Assembly: GCA_021781815.1 (NCBI GenBank)
Contig: JAJXWB010000018.1
Coordinates: 1 to 64,000 of the forward strand
Length of the DNA: 64,000 nt
Source: Pseudomonadota bacterium
GTDB taxonomy: Bacteria; Pseudomonadota; Alphaproteobacteria; Rhizobiales; Beijerinckiaceae
Reading direction: 5' to 3'
Shown here one piece after another: positions 57,300 to 64,000 of the stretch. Each line of letters starts with the position of its first letter. Within the stretch, counting starts at the first letter, position 1. The position numbers and the translations under genes are program-made. The notes beneath the pieces are model-generated. The model made no database searches and was not told the DNA's origin. It saw only the letters and a program-made list of their open reading frames with translations.

Positions 57300-59786
57300 A
57301 TGCATCGCTTTAGGAATTTTTTGGCCCGCCTCGCCATCACAGCGTCGCTCATCGGCGTGATGGCGTTCGGGACGGCTGCTTATGCCCAGAATGTCGTTGT
57401 GCAGGGCAACAGCCGTGTCGAGACCGACGTTGTGAAGTCCTATTTCACCGGTTCTGATCAGAAGAGCGTCGACGCGGCCGTCAAGGAACTCAAGGCGAGC
57501 GGTCTGTTCACCTCGGTCAGCGCCACGCGCCGCGGCAACGAGATTTTGGTCCGGGTCGCCGAGAACAACATCATCAACCGCGTGGCCTTCGAGGGCAACA
57601 GCAAGATCAAGGGCGATTCGCTCCTGTCCGAAGTACAGCTTCGTTCGCGCGGTCCGTTCAGCCCGGAGGTTGCGCAGGCTGACGTCGAACGCATCAAGGA
57701 AGTCTATCGTCGTTCCGGCCGCGCCGCCGCGACCGTCAGCTATCGCACGGTCGCGCTTCCCAACGGCCGCATTGATGTCGTCTACACCATCAACGAAGGC
57801 GACAAGACCGGCGTCAAGCAGATCAACTACATCGGCAATCAGGTCTATTCGACCAGCAAGCTCCTCGGCCTGATGCAGACGACCGAGATGAACATCTTCT
57901 CCTTCTTCAAGAACAGCGACGTGTATGATCCGGACCGCATCGCGTCCGATCTCGAACTCGTCCGCCGCTTCTATCTGAAGAACGGCTACGCCGATTTCCA
58001 CGTCGTCAGCAACGAAGCGCATTTCGACCCCGCCCAGGGCGGGTACATCATCAACATTACGGTCGTCGAAGGCCCGCAGTATCGCGTCTCCAACGTCGGC
58101 GTGCAGTCGCACCTCGTCAACGTCCCGGGCCCGGAACTGCTGCCGCTCGTGCGCATCTCTTCCGGCGACGTTTACAACGGCGACCTCGTCGAGAAGTCGG
58201 TCGAGGCGCTCACCAAGGATCTGGCCCGCCGCGGTTACGCCTTTGCGCAGGTCCGCCCGCGCGGCGATCGCAACGCCGCGGCGCAGACGGTCGGCATCGA
58301 CTTCGTCGTCGACGAGGGGCCGCGCGTCTACATCGAGCGGATCAACATTCGCGGCAACACGCGCACGCGCGACTACGTCGTTCGTCGCGAATTCGAGATC
58401 GGCGAAGGCGACGCCTATAATCGCGTCTTGATCGACCGGGCCGAACGCCGCCTGAACAGCCTCGGATATTTCAAGAAGGTCCGGATCACGAACGAGCCCG
58501 GCTCTGCGCCGGACCGTGTCGTCATCAATGTCGACGTCGAAGATCAGCCTACCGGCAACTTCTCCGTCTCCGGCGGCTACTCGACGACGGACGGCTTCAT
58601 CGCCGAAGTCGCGGTCAGCGAATCGAACTTCATGGGTCGCGGTCAGTATGTCCGCACGTCCGTGACGCTCGGTCAGCGCACCAGAGGCATCGAGTTCAAC
58701 TTCACCGAGCCCTATCTCTTCGATACGCGCATCGCCGGCGGCTTCGACGCCTATGTGAAGCAGAACACCGTCTCGCCCTGGAGCATGTATAATACGACGG
58801 TCATCGGCGGCACGCTCCGGTCCGGCATTCCGCTCACTGACCAATTGTCGCTCATGCTGAAATACTCGATCTATTCCACCTACCTTGAGGTGCCGAATAC
58901 GACCCAGTATCCGTATAACGACTGCCAGTGGCCGATTCCGATTATGACGCCTGGCGCGCCCGGCTCGATTCCGGCCAATCTGTTCTTCAACTGTTCGAGC
59001 AACGGCGAGGCGTCGGCGGCGATCAAGGCTCAGCAAGGCACGCTCGTCACATCGCTGTTCGGCTACACGCTCGCCTATTCGACGCTCGACAATGCGAAGC
59101 AGCCGACCAGCGGTCTGTATGCGCAGATCAGTCAGGATGTCGCGGGCGCCGGCGGCGACGCGCGGTTCATCCGGTCGACCGGCGAGGCGCGCTATTATCA
59201 TGAGATCTGGGACGACATCATCGGCTTCGCCCGCATCCAGGGCGGCAACATGTTCGGCATCGCCGGCTATCAGTTGCGGACGACTGATCAGTTCAACCTC
59301 GGGCCCGCGCTCGTTCGCGGCTTCGCCCCTGGCGGCATTGGTCCGCGCGACCTTTCCAACCCCTTGAACCTCATGGGTAACTCGCTTGGCGGCGCGAACT
59401 ATTTCGGCGGCACGCTCGAAGCGCAATTCCCGATCTGGGGTCTGCCGCGCGAACTGGGCCTGAAGGGCGCGATCTTCGCCGACGCCGGCACGCTCTGGGG
59501 CTACAAGGGACCGACCAATTTCACGACGGCGAACGATATCGTGAACTATGGCGCCGGCAGCCTCAACGCCCTTGGCTGCGTGCCGGCCTATATTGCTCCG
59601 TACTACGGGCCCGGCAGCTGTCTGATGGTCGGCGGCGACAGCACGCGCATCCGCGCCTCGGTCGGTGGATCGCTCCTGTGGCAGTCGCCCATGGGGCCGA
59701 TCCGGTTCGATCTGGCCAAGGTGCTCAGCAAGTCGCCCTACGATCAGACCCAGGTCTTCCGCTTCTCGGGCGGTTCCTCCTTCTGA
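57300..59786 (+). CDS. bamA: Outer-membrane protein assembly factor BamA
   Basis: An 828-residue outer-membrane protein that inserts beta-barrel proteins. A signal peptide (LAITASLIGVMAFGTAAYA, cleaved before QNVVVQGN near residue 27) precedes five POTRA domains, each opening with a pattern like VAFEGNSKIKGDSL or INIRGNTRTRDYVV. The C-terminal barrel contains VRGFAPGGIGPRD (the VRGF/Y loop) and ends in an aromatic residue, FSGGSSF. ATG 57300 is chosen over TTG 57282. Confidence 0.97.
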   Translation: MHRFRNFLARLAITASLIGVMAFGTAAYAQNVVVQGNSRVETDVVKSYFTGSDQKSVDAAVKELKASGLFTSVSATRRGNEILVRVAENNIINRVAFEGNSKIKGDSLLSEVQLRSRGPFSPEVAQADVERIKEVYRRSGRAAATVSYRTVALPNGRIDVVYTINEGDKTGVKQINYIGNQVYSTSKLLGLMQTTEMNIFSFFKNSDVYDPDRIASDLELVRRFYLKNGYADFHVVSNEAHFDPAQGGYIINITVVEGPQYRVSNVGVQSHLVNVPGPELLPLVRISSGDVYNGDLVEKSVEALTKDLARRGYAFAQVRPRGDRNAAAQTVGIDFVVDEGPRVYIERINIRGNTRTRDYVVRREFEIGEGDAYNRVLIDRAERRLNSLGYFKKVRITNEPGSAPDRVVINVDVEDQPTGNFSVSGGYSTTDGFIAEVAVSESNFMGRGQYVRTSVTLGQRTRGIEFNFTEPYLFDTRIAGGFDAYVKQNTVSPWSMYNTTVIGGTLRSGIPLTDQLSLMLKYSIYSTYLEVPNTTQYPYNDCQWPIPIMTPGAPGSIPANLFFNCSSNGEASAAIKAQQGTLVTSLFGYTLAYSTLDNAKQPTSGLYAQISQDVAGAGGDARFIRSTGEARYYHEIWDDIIGFARIQGGNMFGIAGYQLRTTDQFNLGPALVRGFAPGGIGPRDLSNPLNLMGNSLGGANYFGGTLEAQFPIWGLPRELGLKGAIFADAGTLWGYKGPTNFTTANDIVNYGAGSLNALGCVPAYIAPYYGPGSCLMVGGDSTRIRASVGGSLLWQSPMGPIRFDLAKVLSKSPYDQTQVFRFSGGSSF

Positions 59787-59805
59787 TCCGCGCCTGATAG
59801 TGACG

Positions 59806-59835
59806 GCGGCCCCTTTCGAGGGGCCGCTTTCTTTT
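59806..59835 (+). terminator. Intrinsic terminator of bamA
   Basis: GCGGCCCCT and AGGGGCCGC form a perfect 9-base stem closed by a TTCG tetraloop and followed by TTTCTTTT, 20 bases after the bamA stop. It would separate bamA from the lpx genes, or allow partial read-through. Confidence 0.92.
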
Positions 59836-59926
59836 GTGGGTAAGTTAGACAGCGACGCGCGGCGCCCGTAATAAGGGCTGTCGGCGTGCGCCGGCGACAG
59901 GCTTCACGACCTTGGTTGGAGGACGG

Positions 59927-60973
59927 ATGTCGGAACCGTTCTTTTTTTCGTTCGCCTTCGCACCGACGGTCGGCGATCTCGCCGCGATCGTCGGAGCACG
60001 TTTCGAAGCGGGCGCGGCGGATCGAAAGATTTCCGGCCTCGCGCCGCTCGAAACTGCTGGACCGCGCGATCTAGCCTATTTCGACAACCCAAAATATCTG
60101 AGCGCGCTGAAGACGACTCGCGCGGCTGCCTGCCTGCTGCGGGCGAGCGCCGCTGAAAAGGCGCCAGCCGGACTTGTCGCGCTCGTCATTGATCATCCTT
60201 ACCGCGCCTTCGCGCGTATCGCCGCTCATCTCATGCCGGAGAGCCTGCGCCCTGCGCCCATGTTCGGCGCGGGAGTCTCGGCGCATGCCCATGTCCACGT
60301 GCGCGCCCGACTGGAGCCCGGCGTCGATGTCGAGCCTGGCGCAGTCATTGGCGAGGGCGTCGAAATCGGCGCCGGCACGCTGGTCTGCGCCAACGCCGTG
60401 ATCCGGCAGGGCGTCCGCATCGGCCGCGATTGCGTGATCGGCGCTGGCGTAACGCTTGCGCATGCGCTTCTGGGCGATCGCGTCATCATCCATCCCGGCG
60501 TACGCATTGGCCAGGATGGGTTTGGCTTCGCGATGGGAGACCACAGCCATCTGAAGGTGCCGCAACTCGGTCGCGTCATCGTTCAGGACGATGTAGAGAT
60601 CGGCGCCAATTCCACTGTTGATCGCGGCGCGACGCGTGACACGATCGTAGGCGAGGGCGCCAAGATCGACAATCTCGTGCAGATCGGCCACAACGTCGTG
60701 ATCGGTCGGCATTGTATCATCGTCGCCCAGACTGGGATCGCCGGCTCGACCGAACTCGGCGATTTCGTCGCGGTCGGCGGACAGGCCGGCATCGCCGGCC
60801 ATCTGCGCATCGGGCCGCAAGCCCGCATTGCAGCGCAATCTGGCGTCATGCGGGATGTTGCGCCCGGCGCAAGTGTCGGCGGCGCCCCCGCGCAGGATCT
60901 GCGCGCCTTTCTTCAACACGCCGCGCGCGCCAGACGAGCGCACGGCAGTTCTGACAAGGAGATGAAGCGGTGA
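59927..60973 (+). CDS. lpxD: UDP-3-O-acyl-glucosamine N-acyltransferase
   Basis: A 348-residue enzyme of the third lipid A step. The N-terminal uridine-binding domain ([21 protein letters not shown]) is followed by left-handed beta-helix hexapeptides ([17 protein letters not shown]-type region with [20 protein letters not shown]), and [17 protein letters not shown] carries the catalytic His. GGAGG precedes ATG 59927. It overlaps fabZ by four bases. Confidence 0.96.
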   Translation: MSEPFFFSFAFAPTVGDLAAIVGARFEAGAADRKISGLAPLETAGPRDLAYFDNPKYLSALKTTRAAACLLRASAAEKAPAGLVALVIDHPYRAFARIAAHLMPESLRPAPMFGAGVSAHAHVHVRARLEPGVDVEPGAVIGEGVEIGAGTLVCANAVIRQGVRIGRDCVIGAGVTLAHALLGDRVIIHPGVRIGQDGFGFAMGDHSHLKVPQLGRVIVQDDVEIGANSTVDRGATRDTIVGEGAKIDNLVQIGHNVVIGRHCIIVAQTGIAGSTELGDFVAVGGQAGIAGHLRIGPQARIAAQSGVMRDVAPGASVGGAPAQDLRAFLQHAARARRAHGSSDKEMKR

Positions 60974-61455
60974 CGACGGACGGGACGCCGGACATGACGG
61001 CGCAAAAACTGGAATCCTTCGACATACAGAAAATCCTGTCGTCGCTGCCGCATCGCTATCCGTTTCTGCTCGTCGATCGCATCGTCGAGATCAACGGCGA
61101 CCAATCCTGCATCGGTATCAAGAACGTGACGATCAACGAGCCGCATTTCATGGGGCACTTTCCGGAGCGGCCAGTGATGCCGGGCGTGCTCATCATCGAA
61201 GGCATGGCCCAGACCGCCGGCGCGATCTGCGTGCACGCGCACGGCAAGGGCGAGAAGCCAGACCTCGTTTATTTCATGACGATCGACAAGGCTAAGTTCC
61301 GCAAGCCCGTGCTGCCGGGCGACCGGCTCGAATACCACATGACCCGCGTCAACCGCCGCCGCAACATGTGGTGGTACGCCGGCCGCGCCATGGTCGACGG
61401 CCAACTCGTCTGTGAGGCCGAAATCAGCGCGATGCTCGCGCCGCAAACGGCCTGA
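60970..61455 (+). CDS. fabZ: (3R)-hydroxyacyl-ACP dehydratase FabZ
   Basis: A 161-residue hot-dog-fold dehydratase of fatty-acid elongation that competes with LpxA and LpxD for hydroxyacyl-ACP. [16 protein letters not shown] and the active-site segment [19 protein letters not shown] carry the catalytic His and Glu. GTG 60970 overlaps the lpxD stop (GTGA); ATG 60994 is an alternative. Confidence 0.96.
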   Translation: MTTDGTPDMTAQKLESFDIQKILSSLPHRYPFLLVDRIVEINGDQSCIGIKNVTINEPHFMGHFPERPVMPGVLIIEGMAQTAGAICVHAHGKGEKPDLVYFMTIDKAKFRKPVLPGDRLEYHMTRVNRRRNMWWYAGRAMVDGQLVCEAEISAMLAPQTA

Positions 61456-61461
61456 CCGATC

Positions 61462-62259
61462 GTGCGGGATCTGCACCCCACGTCGATCGTCGCGCCTCAG
61501 GCGCGCATCGGCGCGGGCGTGCGCATAGGCCCATTCTGCATGGTTGGTCCGGATGTCGAACTCCGGGACGATGTCGAATTGATTTCGCATGTGGCGCTTG
61601 CCGGCCGCACAAGAATTGGCGCACGCACGAAGATCTATCCGTTCGCCTCGATCGGCCATGCGCCGCAGGATTTGAAATACCGCGGCGAGGATTCCCGTCT
61701 TGAAATCGGCGCCGATTGCGTTCTTCGTGAAGGCGTGACAATCAATCCGGGCACCGCCGGCGGCGGCATGGCGACGAAAATCGGCGACCGTTGCGCATTG
61801 CTGGCGCATGCGCATGTCGGCCATGATTGCACGCTCGGAAACGACATCGTGCTGTCCAACAACGTGATGATCGCCGGACATGTGGAGATCGGCGACAGCG
61901 CGATCCTGAGCGGCGGAGTCGGCGTGCATCAATTCTCGCGCATCGGCCAGCACGCCTTTGTCGGCGGACTGTCGGGGCTCGAAGGCGATCTGATTCCCTA
62001 CGGGCTCGCCTTCGGCAATCGCGCGCATCTGGCCGGCCTCAACCTCATCGGCCTGCGCCGCAGAAATTTTTCGCGCGAAACCATATCGGCTCTGCAGAGC
62101 GCCTATCGCATGCTGTTTGCCGAGACGGGAGTCATGAAGGATCGCATCGATGAAGCCGCCGCTGTCCATGGCGGCGATCCGCATGTCGGAAAAATGATTG
62201 ACTTCCTGCGCGCCGCCGGCGATCGCCCTCTTTGCCGTCCGCGCAACGCGCAGGCCTGA
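61462..62259 (+). CDS. lpxA: UDP-GlcNAc O-acyltransferase
   Basis: A 265-residue trimeric enzyme of the first lipid A step. Hexapeptide repeats begin at HPTSIVAPQARIGAGVRIG and continue through IGHAPQDLKYRGEDSRLEIG; LLAHAHVGHDCTLGND carries the catalytic His. GTG 61462 is six bases after fabZ. The C-terminal helical domain ends DRPLCRPRNAQA. lpxB follows directly, without the lpxI gene usually between them in alphaproteobacteria. Confidence 0.96.
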   Translation: MRDLHPTSIVAPQARIGAGVRIGPFCMVGPDVELRDDVELISHVALAGRTRIGARTKIYPFASIGHAPQDLKYRGEDSRLEIGADCVLREGVTINPGTAGGGMATKIGDRCALLAHAHVGHDCTLGNDIVLSNNVMIAGHVEIGDSAILSGGVGVHQFSRIGQHAFVGGLSGLEGDLIPYGLAFGNRAHLAGLNLIGLRRRNFSRETISALQSAYRMLFAETGVMKDRIDEAAAVHGGDPHVGKMIDFLRAAGDRPLCRPRNAQA

Positions 62260-62264
62260 GCGCA

Positions 62265-63410
62265 ATGAAGATATTCGTCGTTGCGGGCGAAAAATCCGGC
62301 GATCTGCTCGGCGCGAAGCTGATGCAGGCGCTGCGGCGCACCGCCCCCGACGCGACGGTGGAGGGCGTCGGCGGCGAAGCGATGGCCCGCGAGGGGTTGC
62401 GCAGCCTTTTCCCGATCGAGGATATTGCGGTGATGGGGCTGACCTCCATCATCGCGCATATTCCTCGTCTCATTGCGCGTATCGAGCAGACGTCGCGTGC
62501 GGTCATCGGGACACGGCCCGACGCGCTGGTCCTCATCGACAGTCCGGATTTCACGCATCGCGTGGCGAGGCGCGTGCGCCGGCGCGCGCCGGAGATTCCC
62601 ATCGTCGATTACGTCAGTCCGACGATCTGGGCGTGGCGGCCGGGCAGGGCGGCGGCCATGCGCGCCTATGTCGATCGCGTGCTGGCGCTATTTCCCTTCG
62701 AGCCTTCGGCGCACGAGCGTCTCGGCGGGCCGCCATGCGTCTTTGTCGGTCATCCGCTCGTGGAGCACCTCGACGAGTTGCGGCCCAATGCGGATGAAGC
62801 GCGCGCGCGCGACTCCGAGCCATCGGTCTTTCTCCTGATGCCCGGGTCGAGGCGTTCGGAAATCCAGCGTCTCATGCCGCCGTTCGGCCAGGTTCTGCAT
62901 AACGTCGCGCAGCGTGGGCGGCGCATGGACGTGATCCTGCCGGCTGTCGCCCATCTCGAAGCCGACATCCGGGAGGAATTGCGCTCTTGGCCTTATAAAC
63001 CGCAGGTCGTTGTCGGCGATCAACCGAAGCTTGCGGCCTTCCGCCGCGCGCGCGTCGCACTCGTGGCGTCTGGCACGGCCACGCTCGAACTGGCGCTCGC
63101 CGGCGTGCCGATGGCTGTCGCCTACAAGGTGTCGCGCGTCGAGGAACTGGCGAAGCACTTTATCAATGTGCCATCGATCGTCCTCGCCAATCTCGTGCTC
63201 GGGGAAAATGTCGTACCGGAATTTTTGCAACGCGACTGCAATCCGGACGCGCTCACGAATGCGCTTGGCCCGCTGTTTTCCGGCGGTCCCGAACGCGAAC
63301 GTCAGCTTGCGGCCTTTGCCGGCATCGACACGATGCTCACCCCGGCTGGCGGAGAGCGTCCAAGCGAGGCGGCGGCGCGAAACGTGCTGGAGGTCGCGGG
63401 TTGGCGTTGA
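62265..63410 (+). CDS. lpxB: Lipid A disaccharide synthase
   Basis: A 381-residue GT-B glycosyltransferase joining UDP-2,3-diacylglucosamine and lipid X. The N-terminus MKIFVVAGEKSGDLLGAKLM and the segments GVGGEAMAREGL, DSPDFTHRVARRVR, YVSPTIWAWRPGRAAAM and LLMPGSRRSEIQRLMP are canonical. ATG 62265 is five bases after the lpxA stop. It ends the lpx operon. Confidence 0.96.
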   Translation: MKIFVVAGEKSGDLLGAKLMQALRRTAPDATVEGVGGEAMAREGLRSLFPIEDIAVMGLTSIIAHIPRLIARIEQTSRAVIGTRPDALVLIDSPDFTHRVARRVRRRAPEIPIVDYVSPTIWAWRPGRAAAMRAYVDRVLALFPFEPSAHERLGGPPCVFVGHPLVEHLDELRPNADEARARDSEPSVFLLMPGSRRSEIQRLMPPFGQVLHNVAQRGRRMDVILPAVAHLEADIREELRSWPYKPQVVVGDQPKLAAFRRARVALVASGTATLELALAGVPMAVAYKVSRVEELAKHFINVPSIVLANLVLGENVVPEFLQRDCNPDALTNALGPLFSGGPERERQLAAFAGIDTMLTPAGGERPSEAAARNVLEVAGWR

Positions 63411-63444
63411 ACGGCGCGGGAGTCTGCAGGCCCGCGGTCGAAGC

Positions 63445-63473
63445 AAAAAAAAAGCCGCGCTGTGCAGCGCGGC
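63445..63473 (-). terminator. Intrinsic terminator of gltA
   Basis: On the minus strand, GCCGCGCT and AGCGCGGC form a perfect 8-base stem around GCAC, followed by a run of nine T. It lies 20 bases after the gltA stop. Confidence 0.93.
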
Positions 63474-63493
63474 CTTCCTGAAAGTTCCTACCG

Positions 63494-64000
63494 TTACCGC
63501 TTGCTTGGCGGCACGTATTCGCGGCGCGGCGCGCCAGTGTAGAGCTGACGCGGGCGGCCGATGCGCTGGCCCGGATCCTCTATCATCTCGCGCCATTGCG
63601 CGATCCAGCCGACCGTGCGCGCAACGGCGAACAGCACGGTGAACATCGATGTCGGGAAGCCCATCGCCTTCAGCGTGATGCCCGAGTAGAAGTCGATGTT
63701 CGGATAGAGCTTCTTCTCGACGAAGTAGTCGTCGTGCAATGCGATGCGTTCGAGTTCGACGGCGACGTCGAGCAACGGATCGTCCTTGATTCCAAGCTCG
63801 TTCAGGACTTCATGCGCCGTCTTCTGCATGATTTTCGCGCGCGGATCGTAGTTCTTGTAGACCCGGTGCCCAAAGCCCATCAAACGGAACGGATCATTCT
63901 TGTCCTTTGCCTTGGCGATGAATTTCGGAATGTTTTCGACCGAACCGATCTCACCCAGCATCTTCAACGCCGCTTCGTTCGCGCCGCCGTGCGAGGGCCC
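63494..64000 (-). CDS. gltA: Citrate synthase, 5' part outside window
   Basis: The last 168 residues of a type II citrate synthase, which condenses oxaloacetate with acetyl-CoA. The frame continues through the right edge; the visible part begins [24 protein letters not shown] and [16 protein letters not shown] carry two active-site histidines, followed by [16 protein letters not shown] with the catalytic Asp. It converges on lpxB. Confidence 0.96.
   Translation of the reverse strand, partial: GPSHGGANEAALKMLGEIGSVENIPKFIAKAKDKNDPFRLMGFGHRVYKNYDPRAKIMQKTAHEVLNELGIKDDPLLDVAVELERIALHDDYFVEKKLYPNIDFYSGITLKAMGFPTSMFTVLFAVARTVGWIAQWREMIEDPGQRIGRPRQLYTGAPRREYVPPSKR

Noticed and set aside
57012-59426. 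804-codon minus-strand open frame
   Set aside because: Antisense to bamA.

Overview
The window is a high-GC chromosomal segment of an alphaproteobacterium, most likely in the Hyphomicrobiales (Rhizobiales). The evidence is the gene order rpsB-tsf-(insert)-pyrH-frr-uppS-cdsA-dxr-rseP-bamA-lpxD-fabZ-lpxA-lpxB followed by a convergent gltA, the suf cluster order (cysteine desulfurase, sufBCDS, sufT, sufA), a long C-terminal extension on ribosomal protein S2, and rhizobial-type intergenic repeats. A methylotroph-like family such as Beijerinckiaceae or Methylocystaceae is possible, but the sequence does not decide this.

Layout. Positions 1-1257 look like accessory DNA: an AT-rich membrane-protein gene cut by the left edge, then a vapBC-type toxin-antitoxin pair with an operator-like inverted repeat. 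Positions 1306-18902 hold mostly single housekeeping genes: prfB (with an intact programmed +1 frameshift), an acyltransferase, an M23 peptidase, tyrS, a giant AsmA-like protein, bcp, a beta-CASP nuclease-like protein, anmK, an alpha/beta hydrolase, a glycosyltransferase, hom, glpX and a TRIC-type channel. Positions 19013-26399 are the SUF iron-sulfur assembly cluster with an inserted VOC protein. TfoX-like, gyrA and a split chromate transporter follow.

Positions 31026-31850 are another accessory patch: a rhizobial repeat and a DUF2442/DUF4160 pair in which the DUF4160 gene is frameshifted. Then come coaD, two cyclophilins, and queA and tgt (queuosine tRNA modification) with an orphan ABC solute-binding protein between them. 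An unusually structured 520-base gap leads to proS and the lipoprotein-release genes lolC/E and lolD. A PilZ protein, a previously untracked 32-residue membrane peptide with a near-consensus promoter, dnaE, a REP-like element and an MFS transporter come next.

From 47166 to the end is the translation, isoprenoid and outer-membrane block. UppS and Dxr serve isoprenoid and undecaprenyl supply, CdsA makes phospholipid precursor, RseP is the site-2 protease, BamA assembles outer-membrane proteins, and LpxD/FabZ/LpxA/LpxB make lipid A. Two departures from the usual order stand out: a B12-radical SAM gene lies between tsf and pyrH, and lpxI is absent between lpxA and lpxB.

No CRISPR array, rRNA, tRNA, complete insertion sequence or prophage was recognised. 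The most novel-looking items are the 32-residue membrane peptide upstream of dnaE, a strong terminator at 49736-49775 with no assigned transcript, and the structured tgt-proS gap.
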